A stretch of DNA of 64,000 nt from Globodera rostochiensis. Lineage: Eukaryota; Nematoda; Chromadorea; Rhabditida; Heteroderidae. The notes below the pieces were generated by a model. That model worked only from the letters and a program-made list of their open reading frames with translations. It was not told the origin of the DNA and ran no database searches. Below are positions 47,885 through 59,442 of the stretch, one piece after another. The DNA is taken from assembly GCA_018350325.1 (NCBI GenBank), contig JAEVLN010000010.1:3210371-3274370 (forward strand). Reading direction: 5' to 3'. The number at the start of each line of letters is the position of its first letter. Within the stretch, counting starts at the first letter, position 1. The position numbers were made by a program, and so were the translations under genes.

Positions 47885-49777
47885 TTTTTGATGTGCTGGG
47901 GACCAATCATCATCACCACTGGAATATTTCTGAAAAGATTATTAGATTCATCAGTTTTTTTAATTTTAAAAAGTTGTCACCTTTTCTCCATCATGCCCTA
48001 ATGAAATTGTTCTGAATCTTGTATCCATCTGGTCAATAGCAATATTCTGAGCAGTTAAAATTGATTCTAAAATTAGAGGCTACTTTTAACTCGTTTCGAT
48101 AAAGCAAATATTCAAAAAATAAAACACTAAAATTTTTATAAAATTCAAAAATTTTTCATCGTTAATGTTTGTTTTAACGAAATTAGAAATTTACAAAACG
48201 CACTGATTACTCGCAAAAAGTCCTTTTCGTAGACGAGGTTTACACGATGTCGATCACCCAGTTCAAAGGCGTGTTCAAGCAGTGCAAAAGACAGTCCGGA
48301 CGGGATGAACGTGTTGTTCAGTCGTTCCAAATCTGCTCGAACAATGAAGCCTTTGTGATCCTTGTCGCAAAGCTTGAAAAGTCGGTTGGCCTTGAAAAAT
48401 AAAGCAAACTTAAAAATGTTTGGCAACTGATTGATTCGGGTTCGAGATTCGGAATTTGCAAAAACTGGGCTCAATATATTGTTGTATCGTAACAAAAAAG
48501 ATGCTATTCAATTTAAATTTTGTTTTTTTGCTAATCCCTAAACCAAAATGGCGATATCTAAAAAATTTCATGCTATTTGACTCCATTTTGTCTCATTAGT
48601 ACCATTTTTAGATTTAATTTCGTTTCGTCCGCGTTAGGGAAAGTTTTTGTCCCGGCCCGGCATTTTTCACAATTCGGCGGTCAAACATAAAAACAAGTAG
48701 AAGTCCCCAATCCAAAAAATGCCGATTTTATGATGTATGTTGGGAAATTTAAAATTTTTACGCTTTTTTAAAGAATCGATTGGAATGGATTCTTAAACAT
48801 TGATGAACTACGACGATCAAACCCGGCCGATCAAGCCGTGAAATTTTTTGGACAAGGACCAAGTAAATGATTTGTGCATGTTAAAGGGGATGTGAACATG
48901 TGCGGGAAACCAAATTCTTAAAAGCGGCGAGAGCGATCCCTCCAGAAAAATGCTCACACGCCTTTTACGCCCGCCCTTTCCCCCTCGAGGGCCAACGCAA
49001 ATCGATTTGTTCATCCTTTTAAAAAACTAAAATACCCCTCACCTCTCCAACCATTCTTCGTAGGTAAAAAGGCAATTACGAATGTTTTTAAAAAAAGTGC
49101 GCAACATACTTTTTGGACATTTTTTTTTGGCGTTGATGTACTTTTTTTAGACTTTTCTTGGGAACCCTGAATTAGGGCATTAGAACAATGTTTCATTAAA
49201 TTTAGCGCAACTTTTGGCCTTTTCTTACCTGCTCTTCTGCCTGTCCCCACTGCCACAGTCGTTGCTCCCATTCGTTAAACTTCTTCTCTCCAAGCAATTT
49301 GTGTTCAGCACCGACATCCTCCAACTCGTCCTCCACCAATACACTCATTTTAGGCTCCAAAAACAATGGAGTGCGCGGTCCTATCTACGGTTTTATTCAT
49401 TATATGGCGTGAATAGCAAAGTTTGTCAACATTCTTCTGATCTTGATCAGACCCATTTGTGATCAGTAGCGCCCCCACAGCGGGATTGCCATGCCAGGTA
49501 TTGGGACCTGACCATGTCAAGAATGCCTGAAATCGGGGTCCCCAGCCCTAACTTAGGGGACTATCGACGGGGGCTGGATGTGGGTCCCGATCTCGATTTG
49601 AGATGTAACGCCGGGGGGGGGGGGATTATAATCTCTGCGTTTCCCCTGGGTCTCTACCGGAGTGGAAGGACGTGACGATGATATTGTAAAGGATGAAGAT
49701 GAGGATGATGTGGAAGAAGAAGACAGCTGGGAAAACAGTGGTGGTCGCCGTCCTCCAATGGCCGCCGCACTTTTCAT
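47885..49777 (-). CDS. EF-hand N-terminal module, probably the 5' half of the RASEF-type gene
   Basis: Exons 49777-49658, 49354-49229, 48390-48211, 48046-47981 and 47929-47885, all joining in phase 0. The first encodes a Ser-rich start (..QLSSSSTSSSSSSF..), the second an acidic helical part ending WEQRLWQWGQAEEQ. The third holds an EF hand (LCDKDHKGFIVRADL: Asp, Asp, Gly and Ile at canonical loop positions) and a second, degenerate one (GDRHRVNLVYEKD). The last two are acidic and hydrophilic. The donor after 47885 (GTTTTG) would keep phase 0, but no AG acceptor exists before the ATG at 47806. Read-through ends instead at TAG 47869-47867. Either a non-canonical splice fuses this to the Rab exons, as in other animals, or this is a separate short EF-hand product. 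The GAG acceptor of exon 2 is unusual; the exon could start at the ATG 49348. Confidence 0.7.
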
Positions 49778-50681
49778 ATTGAATGGAAAATTGTCAGGAA
49801 ATTTGCTTCAGCTTAACTGTACTATGAATTTGTGGACAAACTAAAACATGTTGAAATTAAAAAATGGTTGGGAAATAAACGAAGTAATTTAAATTATGGT
49901 TATCTCCAAATTTTTGGCAAACCGTTAATAAAAATTTTTAGCAATAATTGAAAAAACAAAAATAAAGCATATTTATTGAGCAAATTATTCAATGCCAATC
50001 TTAAATTTACCGAAATTCAAAAAAACAATAATGGTATATAAAAATTTTATGATTAGAAAATTTTTTGGAATTTTATTTAATTTATCTCTCCAGACATTTT
50101 GGTGAATAAGAGGAATAAATGAAAGCGGGAAGGGCCAATTTAAAATTCGATGCTATAATTTATTCGCGTGATGACTGAATATTTCGCAAAATATTTGCTC
50201 AATTAATTGGAAATTGAGAATTCAATTGCCGTTTGTGGAGGCTAAAAGCTCCCTCCCTCGGTTTGTGCTTCTTTTTAAAGGGTTAATTTTTTGCCAAAAT
50301 ATGCTTCAAAAACTCCCAATAAAGATTTAGCCATAAGTGCCAAAATATACAGCAAAAATATGCATTTTAATCAAAACAAATCCATCTACTTATTTCGATT
50401 GCGTTTCGTTACCTTGGCCATCATTTTCCACTATACTATCTCATTTTTCACCAGTGAAAACTTGAGTTTTGTAACTCGGTGACACCATCGGTGTATTCTC
50501 AATCCGGATAACCAGGTACTGCACCCCAGATCCGGAAACTCCGGGTCTGGTCTTAGTAAAAATTATTTTTTCAGTTTTTTAAATTATTTTTACAAAAAAG
50601 CATATAAATCACCGCTCAAAATATTACATAACATTCATATTACGCAACATGTTACAAAAGTTATGCTCCGCTTTTTCTATT
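49778..50681. other. Intergenic region upstream of the RASEF-type gene
   Basis: AT-rich with no supported exon. It should contain the promoter of the minus-strand EF-hand/Rab gene, but no motif is evident. Confidence 0.4.
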
Positions 50682-51154
50682 TCACATATTTCCTGCCGAT
50701 TGTGCCGAATTTCTGTTAATTGCTGGCGATGAGCGCGATTTTTGGCGCAAATAAGCCTAAAAAAGTTCAAAAAAATAAAATTAATACAAAAAAATAAAAC
50801 CAAAAAACTATAAAAACTTGTGACAAAAATCAATTCGTAACCTTTCGTCTGACCATCTGAGCCCAAGTTGGGTTTATGAACTCGTTAAGTCCTTCATCAT
50901 TGCCCGAACTTTCGTGCCTGATTTTAAAATTAAATTAATAAAAAAATTCAATACAAATAAAAATTATTTGAAACAAATTTTATTTATTTCATAAAATTTT
51001 ACTTTTGGTCTTTCATTGTATTTTCTTCATTTAGTTGAAATTTTCTGTATAAATTGATCAATTCAGCCTCCTCTTTCTCCTCATGTTGATGGTTTTCAAT
51101 TGTAAGCGTGTCGATACGATCCCGTTGCTCACTACTATATTCACCGTATTTCCT
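50682..51154 (-). CDS. Coiled-coil protein, 3' exons only (5' side not found)
   Basis: Exons 51154-51003, 50917-50842 and 50756-50682 join in phase and encode about 100 residues. They are a charged helical stretch (SSEQRDRIDTL.., EEKEEAELINLYRKF), an acidic linker with NEFINPTWAQMVRRK, and a basic Ser/Asn tail. Another frame of the last exon (RAHRQQLTEIRHNRQEICEIE) looks even more like coiled coil but does not match the phase, so the terminal exon is uncertain. Upstream coding sequence is missing: a composite hAT-like element and rearranged sequence occupy 51145-52493. The gene may be truncated, or its 5' exons may lie beyond recognition. No family recognised. Confidence 0.4.
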
Positions 51155-51278
51155 CTATTAGCATTACTAATTTTTTTTTGAATATTATTTTTATTATTAC
51201 GCATTACTAATTTTGCAAAAAACAGTCATTTTTACCTAATTTTGTCAGTTTTTCTGTCTTTTAAGAATGCTTCTCAAC

Positions 51279-52337
51279 TAGGGCTGCACGCAATCGGATT
51301 TTGATTGCGGGCAATACGCAACCTCAACAAAAAAAATCCGCAAGCGCAATCCGCAACCCCCAATTTCCACAATTAGCAATCAGCAATTTTTTAAATTTGA
51401 AAATTTTTGGATATTTCAATTTTTTAAATAAATCTCTAACTCAAATTTACGCAATAGAAAAGGGGCGAGGGGGTCGGCGGTGCCGATAGGCGCCGCCGAG
51501 AAAATAGAAGATGTGATGAATTTTTTTCAAAAATATTTTTGCGCGCATTTTAATTAAAAAATATTTAAAAATTTATTTTAAAAATTTTCTAATGGAGGAA
51601 GCGTATGTGACTAGAGGCAAAACAGTTTACACTCAAGTGGGTTTGAAGCCAACACACAACATTTGGCGTTGCGAAAAGTCAAAACACCAGACCATAGATT
51701 TACTTGGGTCGGCCCGGAGCACCACGATTGGGTGCGGCACGATTGGGCGCGCACGATTGGGCGCCGGCACGATTCGGCGCCCGAACCAACCCAAACAAAA
51801 TTGGTATCAAACAAAAGCTCTTAGTATGCTGAACCTTTGATCAAGCTTAAGCTAACCGATTTGTCTTTTCAAAAAAAAAGTTATAAGTTTAAAACCTGTG
51901 AAAATTGGCATTTTTGTCGTGGTGACGTCATAACTTTCTTTGTTTAAGTCGAATCGCTTAGCTTTTGCCTTTGTAAGCTTCTACTTATTGCATGCTTTCG
52001 AATGATCCAAGAATGTTTGGTTTGGTTGACTTTAAACAAAGTTTTAACGAAAAACTTGTCGGCGCCCAATCGTGCCGCGCCCAATCGTGCGGGCCCAGTC
52101 GTGTGCGCCCAATCGTGCGCGCCCAATTGCGGGGTACCGGGGTCGGCCTCAACTTTTTTTTTCAGAACATTCAGTATTTAAAAATTACTAAAAGTACTCG
52201 TTTCGAAAAAATTTTTCATCAGAAAAACTGCGGTTCTAAATTGATGAAAACCCAAAAAAAAATCCGCAACCGCAATACGCAACGCCAAAAAGGCCGCAGT
52301 TTACGCAATACGCAATCCGCAATTGCGTGCAGCCCTG
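51279..52337. mobile_element. Composite hAT-like element carrying a foldback element
   Basis: The ends TAGGGCTGCACGCAAT and ATTGCGTGCAGCCCTG are inverted; flanks TTCTCAAC and CTCTCAAT match at 6 of 8. Subterminal regions repeat CGCAATCCGCAA / CAATACGCAA. Inside are the CG-rich hairpin core (51474-51500, inverse orientation) and a foldback unit at 51708-52136. Confidence 0.8.
51708..52136. mobile_element. Foldback element with inverted CGATTGGGCGC arrays (nested)
   Basis: The left array (51708-51782) has about five copies of GCACGATTGGGCGC; the right array (52058-52136) has about six inverted copies (GCGCCCAATCGTGC). Inner edges are inverted (CGAACCAACCCAAACAAA.. vs ..GTTTGGTTTGGTTG). The core contains TTAGCTTTTGCCTTTGTAAG.. 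and ..GCTTTCGAATGATCC, homologous to the cores at 17938-18262 and 63860-63920. No ORF. Confidence 0.75.
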
Positions 52338-52615
52338 CTCTCAATCCTGGAAATTAAAAACACCATAGGGGGGACCCTTTTGTTTTGCAAAATTCATTCT
52401 TTTCTAACAAATGTCGTCAATACGAGCACCCCCGTCCCCCTTGAAGGGGGTTTGCAAAATAGTAAACCCGAGGTTACTAATAGAGGAAATACGTATTTTA
52501 TTTGTATTCTTAAATATAGAAAATTGATAATAATTACAAGGATAAATTAAATTATAGTTTTTCTGATAAAATTTAATTTAATTTATTTATAATCAAAACG
52601 TAAATTTGTTTATTA

Positions 52616-55600
52616 TTATTTAAATATATTATATTTTTGCCTCAAATTGAGTGAAGAATCGTGGTAATTTCCTGCAAGATCAATCTGCGATGGAATTTCA
52701 ACTTTTTGCATTCCAAATGGTGTCCACAATTGATGGATTGAGGACGAATCTTCCCGATGTTTATCCAAATTTGGCGAACTGTAACACACACATTTAAACC
52801 AGTGAACTTGAAATTGAAACGAAAATTTTAAAAATTCGTTAAAATAATTTTCCCATTTAAATAAAAGCAATGGGATAGCAAGCCAGCCCGCTCTTCAATA
52901 CCTTGACGTCCAAAGATGGTGCATTTTGTCAAGATTGGAGATGCCTGCACGATTAGAGCATATTAGCGGGCCTAATAAAAAAAAAAAGATTTATAAAATA
53001 TTTAGTGTCATTTTTCTACGACTTTTTAAGAACAACCATTTCCCGGTAATAAATTTAAAAAAGACAATTAGCTTTTTTAAATGTAAAAAATATGCATTCA
53101 AAAAGGCACATATCAAAATTTAATTTCTCACTCACCACGAATTGTCTGCATGATGTTATTGTTGTTGTTGATGAAGTTTTGCCCAACTTTTGACGCCCCG
53201 CCGTCGTTGATGGTCTGCAAATTTTTCAACAATTTGCTTGAATCGCATTGTTGGCCAATTTCGCCCCATTGTGTGCTGTCTTTATGCTGTTTTTCAGCAG
53301 TACCACCACCACCATCAACGCCACCAAATTGGGGTTGAATTCGATTTTGTTCGTTCAATGCACTGGTCGAGCGTTTGGCCGACTGCCATGCGTTGACAAC
53401 AACGGAGAGGGCATCATTATTTTTGGCACATTCTTTGCCACCCAAATATTCGGCAGACCTACACGCATATTTTAAATTTTTAAAATCGTATTTTTGCGTT
53501 ATATACCAGGGATGTTGTTTTAGCATAAAGACAAGAACGAATCAACAACAATAAATTTTACTCTATATTTGTGCAACGAATTCATATTTTTGTGCGCGAC
53601 CACCAAACACTGATTTAAAAGCCATAATTAATCCATAAATTACGATAAAAAGACGAACACAAACATGACATGAAAATCGACAAGATCTCTGGTATATAAT
53701 CTTTTTGATATAAATATTCGTATTCATTAGCAATTTATTTATGTTTTACTGGATTCTAATTTTTTGAGAGAGCATTAAACTCACTTTTACAAGGAATCAA
53801 ATAAAAAAAGGGTACTTGAAAAGATTTTTCAAAAAATGTTTATTATTTTCCTCAAAAATCATAAAATTTTCAACAAAAAGGTAAATTTAGTGTAAAAGTA
53901 GAGCTCTGAGCCCGTAGAAAAGGACCGAGGGAACTTTTCCCCGAAAATTCCCCGGGAACGTTCCCAGGGAATTTTCCCCCAAACCACCAACTTGTTTCGG
54001 CCCTTTTGCATGCCTGATTCCGTCACGTTCAACAACATTTCACTGTAATCCTCCAACAATGGGATGTGGGAACTAATCAAAAAAAATATGCACTTAATTC
54101 TAGTTAGAACCAAAGTGTTACTTGATCCACCAAAATGATCTAATCGAGTTGATTCGGGCTAATAATGCGTGTTATCAAAGATTTTTGAAAAACATCAATC
54201 ACTAGTAAACAAATCGACTAAGAAAGCATAATAAAAGGTGCACGGTTACGAATTTTCTTAACCGTGTCCGCTAGTCCTCAAAACCTCATATTCCGTTAAG
54301 CGCCTGTGGCGAAATGAATTTCACAAATTTTAAATCCTGTTTTCCCATCAGCTTCAAAAAAATAACGGATGCGGCGGATACGCGCGGGTTTTAGTTGGTC
54401 ATAACCGTTAGCCCTCCAAAGCAGTGGATCAGATCATTTTAAAAAAGTCCGGATCATGGAATGACGACAACCTTACCTCCTACGCCCCATTAAAATGCCC
54501 TCAAAGTCGGGACTTCTTTTCCCTGTCCTCAACATTGGGACATTTTCTATGTTTGGCCCTCCTCCAATTTTGTCTTTGGCCTCAAAGAAGCAAAATGTTG
54601 GCACCGCCTGCTCCTCCGCTGCTGCTGTTGCTGGTGGTGACCAAACATTGGCCAAACTGTTGTTGCTCCAGCCCAGCTTTTCCTGCTCATAGAAACCGGG
54701 GAAGGAGTAAGCCGTCAACCCCGGCGGAGTATGGGGGCCTAAATTTCAAAAAAATAAATAAATTTAAAATTTGAGACCTAATAATTTTAAATTAAATAAA
54801 AAGTGTAAACCGTCAAAATAGTAATTTTTTGAAAATTTATAATAAATTACTTGGTGGCGAGTTTGCTATTTAACTTTAAATTTATTAATTTGTGGACCCG
54901 ATGAGTGTTGTTCCGCTTCTTCCTGCTTTTCAAACACCGTACTTTGAGTTGATGTACGACTAACGCACACATCGCTTGATGAAAAGCTTTTTTGTTGCTG
55001 CATTTTGCGCTAAATTTATTTTTTTTTAATTTATTTAGTGTTTTAAATACAATTTTATAAGACATTAATATATAATTTTTTATTGAACTTACCATTGTCA
55101 GACGCATCGCTTCAAGCCGTTTATCCAGTTCTTTCTCAACATTTTCCTAAATTTGAAGGTATTTACTATCTGAACTTAACTTTTTGGTGGTACGATTTGT
55201 TTGTTCGATGTCGATGTGTAATTCAAATTTGTCACTGATGAGGAATGAATCGACGGCATTGATGAGGTGGCACTTGATTTCATATTAATTAAGCCTTAAA
55301 TTGGCATTTGATTAGATTCAAATTTTTGTTGATTTTTTCAAAACATCAAAAAAATCAGAATTTCTTAACCTTTTTTTGTCAAAACATATTTTTGTGATTT
55401 CTTTTAACAAATTGAAATGCGTTTTTGTTCAGAGCATTCGAAAAGTACCAGGGTTTGGCATTTCTTTGCTTTATGACTCCTTCAAATCCCAAACACCCCT
55501 CCACCCGCATTGAAATATTATTATTAAGAAAAACTAGTCACAAAATGTTTATTATATAATTGGTTCAAAATTTTCCAAAAAGGAAATATTCTTTTACTTT

Positions 55601-57069
55601 TCCCGGCCAACATTCCCGCAATGGTCGAGGTGGACAATGGCGGGAACTGCTCATAATTCTCGCCCGTATTCGATGAAGGCCATTGCTGCTTATACTCATT
55701 TTGCACATGGTATGGTAGGTTGAACTTGAATTTTTGAATTTAAAAAATGTTATTTATGTTTTAGCATACCGTTCCGCATGAATCCATTTTTCGGAACTGC
55801 TTTAATTTGCCGCCAATGCGCCGAACTGTGCCAACTTGCGGCGATCGTACCATGGAGCGGGTCAACAATGTTTCATCCTCAACTTGATGATGAACATGTT
55901 GCGGAAAATTCTTAAATTTTAAATTATTAAAACTAATAATAAATCTAATTATACCTCATTATATTTTAATAATGTTTCCAGTTCCTCTTCCGTTTTTGGA
56001 TGAATGAAAAAACAACGATTTCCGAACGGACATATGCCGGTTGTCGTGTAATTTTCGCAAATTCGGGTTTTATGCTTCGGATTCGCCCGACTTGAACTTA
56101 ATTTTTTAACACAAATTTCTACTAGTTACTATTATTATATTGGAAAATATTATTTAAATTTGTACTTTTTGCAAAATAATCCCAAATTCAATCTTTGAAA
56201 AATTAGCTTAAATTAAAAATTACTAATCAGATAAAATGAAATCATACGGTAATGGTTGCAGCTCGTCTTCGCCGTGGGCAAAATTGCACTGATCACTATA
56301 GACACATGGTCTGCCCTCAAGCCATGCCTTCAAAAATGCAAATTTTTTTATATTATTTTTAAATTTATTTATTTTTATCTAAGCAATTATCCTAAGCCTT
56401 TTACAAACTACTGCTATTTAGCGAAAATTAAGTACATCATTGCGAAAAATTTTTATTTTTATATATTTTAAATAATTTTTAGATTTTGTATTATTAGCCT
56501 CTTGTACAAATTATAATCATTAAAAAATATATAATAAATATTTATAAAACCTACTTGGCACATTGCTGTTTTATACGCTTCACGTTGACGCATTCGCTTC
56601 ATTGCTGGGTCAACGGTGATGCAGAACAATGAAGAACGACGACGACTAAATAAATTAAATAAAATTATTAAAGTTTTAATATTTTATTTGGTTTTTACTT
56701 CGCAATGTCGGGATTGATATACTGGGTGAGGTCAGTTGTGGACGCATTCTTGGCCAAAAGTGAACGCTTTGCCAAAGAAAAGGGTTGCGCTTGAGGCGTA
56801 GGCAATGGTAACTTGAATATATTATTTATTTACTTTCAAATTTTTTTTAAATTACCATTTTTGGAAAGGTTGACTCAAGAACTGTTTCGATATGTTTATT
56901 TCTAAATAAAAAATATTGAAAACAGGTTTGAACTGCGCATAAATTGATACATCAAGGCTGGCCCTTCTTTGCTTTTCCCGCAATTTTGATTTGAATTATT
57001 TCCAGTTTGGCTTTGCTTATTTTCATTGTTAAACGAGTTCAATGCTTTTTCATACGCTTCATCTCCCAT
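52616..57069 (-). CDS. Tandem CCCH zinc-finger protein, germline OMA/MEX/POS-like
   Basis: Sixteen exons: 57069-56924, 56901-56856, 56811-56699, 56645-56555, 56327-56248, 56096-55955, 55910-55770, 55724-55598, 55294-55194, 55146-55093, 55009-54898, 54738-54477, 54072-53992, 53458-53136, 52944-52902, 52778-52616; 674 residues, phases consistent. Finger 1 is C131-x8-C140-x5-C146-x3-H150 after REAYKTAM, followed by GEDELQPLP. Finger 2 is C172-x8-C181-x5-C187-x3-H191 after NPKHKTRI. The spacing and the 'FAHGxDEL' signature resemble nematode OMA-1/2, MEX and POS proteins, which bind maternal mRNAs in oocytes and embryos; this role is inferred. The tail is Ser/Asn-rich with a short coiled coil (ENVEKELDKRLEAMRL). 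Donors GTACCA (after 55194) and GTCCAC (after 54898) are weak and chosen by phase. The acceptor CATAG sits one base before the ATG, a typical SL site. Confidence 0.85.
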
Positions 57070-57071
57070 TC

Positions 57072-58054
57072 TATGGAAAATATTAATGTGTATAAAATTA
57101 TAATTTAATATTATGCAACAAATACTAAAAGGGGAAAAAATTTTATTTGGTATGTATATGTAAATCTATGCGTGAAATTAACTAATTTAAATTTAGGGTT
57201 GGCACCCTGACATCGGGGTTGACTCTCGATTTTCCTGCAGGTATGCAAAACGGACGAAGTCTTTATTAGAAAAATATTTTTTACTGTTTTCAAGGTTTGG
57301 GTCAAACTCAGCAAATAATAGGGTTCGGAATTGGACTGCGACCATAATTAAAGTTTTTTTGCATTACTGAACAATTTTTTAAAGTGTATTCTTCATCATT
57401 CCGCGAGTGTGGGTTGCCTCATTTGGCTTGAAAGTGTCATATATTCATTTATTCCCTCGCATTCTTCGTCTTGCCGTCCCTGGGGCAACGGATTTAAAAG
57501 TTGAAAAAAGTGGTACAAATCGATAATATTCTTCAAAAGATATTTTGTCCCGACCACCATTCATTAAAAGTGTGAGGCCAATTAATTTGATTTCTTTGTA
57601 TTTTTTTAAAGCTCCTCAACACTAACGATGCTTAAATTGTAAAAATTTATTTTTTGAGAGAATTTTGGGGAAGTTAAAATTTAAATTTGTTGGACAAGCT
57701 TATTCCCAGCAGCGTTTTGACGCTCTATAACTCTGTCCCAATTAAAGAAAACATGTTTGTCATTTGAAGGTCTCAATTAGCAGAAATCATGGCAACGGTC
57801 TTTTTCAAAACAAAAAAAAAATATCAAAATTATGATTTGAAACTTTTCTGACCGTCCATTCTTTGCCCAATCACTTACTCTTTTATACATTAAAATAAAG
57901 CCCAAAAATTCGGGGGTGACATGTTGGTGGTTAGGGGTGAGGCACAAAAATGCTCGGCGGTAAGGGACCGTTGGGGGCGGCATGTCGGCGGCGGGGGGTG
58001 AGTAAGCGCTTTAAGCCAAAAATGTCTGTGGCGCTGGGGTGGTGGTGCATGGTG
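57072..58054. other. Intergenic region upstream of the second CCCH gene
   Basis: AT-rich with a GGGTTCGGAATTGG fragment near 57320-57345 and a GC-rich island at about 57910-58050. No supported exon. Confidence 0.45.
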
Positions 58055-58330
58055 TCCGTACGTTTTGCCAACTGTACATTTTGCCAACCCAGTAAAAATG
58101 GTACGTTTTGCCAACTCATCAAAAACTTAAATTTCAATCGATTTCGAACCCCGACCCGAATTCGAAGGTTTTTCGATTTCAAAGTGTTTTCGGCATCTTT
58201 TTGCCTAAAAACATTCAAAACATGCTAAAAAATCCAAAAAACGCAAAGTTGGCAAAATGTACAGTTGGCAAAACGTACCTTGGCAAAACGTAATATTTTT
58301 GCTGAGTTGGCAAAACGTAATGTTACCGTG
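58055..58330. mobile_element. Foldback element with inverted GTTGGCAAAACGTAC arrays
   Basis: The left side (58055-58117) has three to four copies of TACGTTTTGCCAACTGTACA. The right side (58243-58328) has five inverted copies of GTTGGCAAAACGTA/GTTGGCAAAATGTA. The middle contains a fragment of the GGGTTCGG family (TCGAACCCCGACCCGAATTC). It has the same architecture as the other foldback elements, with a different unit. Confidence 0.7.
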
Positions 58331-58341
58331 TGCATCCCTAC

Positions 58342-58843
58342 CAGGAATGGGAATCGCTATCGCGCGATAATCGCATTTATCGCCTTTTTGGGGCATATCG
58401 CTAGGGTTTGGATTTTTAGGGACTAAAAAACGTGAATAGGGGCATATAATAGGGACTAAAAAACCCCAAAATAGTGACTAAAAAGCACAAAAAGTGGCGA
58501 AATAGGGACTAAAAAAGGTGCTAAAACTGACTAAATCCAGTCAATTTTTGCGTTAAACCTTTAAAATCCATCAGTTTTAAATTTTGACCTTTATGGGGGT
58601 ATTTTTCATTTTTATTGCATTAAGAAATTTTTGGAAAAATGCCTAAAATATTGCATTTTTCGTAAGAAATTTTAGGCAAAAGTGCCATAATAGGGTCTAA
58701 AAACGCAAAAACGGCGAAATAGGGATTTATTACCCTCTAAAAATCCGGACCTTACATATCGACTATCGCATATCGCATAAAAAATTCGATATCGCTTATT
58801 GCATATCGCCGATCGCTTTTTTTCGGCGCGATTCCCATCCCTG
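58342..58843. mobile_element. hAT-like element with exact ATCCCTAC duplication, containing a nested insertion
   Basis: The ends CAGGAATGGGAATCGC and GCGATTCCCATCCCTG are inverted. The 8-mer ATCCCTAC flanks it exactly (58334-58341 and 58844-58851). Subterminal TATCGC/GCGATA words repeat on both sides. A second element occupies 58402-58754. Confidence 0.9.
58402..58754. mobile_element. Nested element with GGGACTAAAA repeats
   Basis: The ends TAGGGTTTGGATTTTTAG and CTAAAAATCCGGACCTTA are inverted. Flanks CATATCGC and CATATCGA give a 7-of-8 duplication. It contains about five units of AATAGGGACTAAAAAA, homologous to the diverged repeat at 17636-17730. Because it interrupts the outer hAT-like element, it inserted later. 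Confidence 0.75.
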
Positions 58844-59333
58844 ATCCCTACTCAACAAAGTTCAGGGTAAAACCTCATGAAAAAATAGTTAAATCTTTTA
58901 CATGTTACATATTTTAGATTGGAAACACAAAGTGTGATTATTGGGGGTGATGCTGCCATTCCCATGTTTGTGGTTGTGATCCACCCAACAGTGTGTCTGA
59001 TTGGAAATGGGGGCAGGGTGCGTTTGACATAATGCCACAATTGTAGACAAAATCGGCCTCTTTTCAATGCGGCAGATGGGAATTGATTTTAAATATATAT
59101 TAATATGAGGCCTCTCATTGTCCTTGGTCCACGTGTAAAAGTCACCCTATTCAAATGCCCTTTCTAACGCTTATTGCTTTTTCGGTCACATTTTTTTTCT
59201 TGGTATTTTTCTCGTGATTTTTTGACTAAATTTGAACTGATTTTGTTGGGAATGAAAATTTGGTATCATAATACATCCATCACACACACTCCGTCGAACC
59301 CCGGTTATTATTTTGTTGTCAAGTGTTTAAAAT

Positions 59334-59442
59334 TAGAGCCCGGACTTGAGAATCTCGAAAAAATCTCGGTCGAGCACACATTGTCGATCGAGAATCTTTC
59401 GGCCGAGATTTCGATCGAGAAATAAGATCGGTCCGTGGTCTA
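59334..59442. mobile_element. Short hAT-like miniature element
   Basis: The ends TAGAGCCCGGAC and GTCCGTGGTCTA are inverted with one indel. Flanks TTTAAAAT and GTTAAAAT match at 7 of 8. The interior consists of GATCGAGAA / TCTCGGTCGAG words. It is 109 bp with no ORF. Confidence 0.7.
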
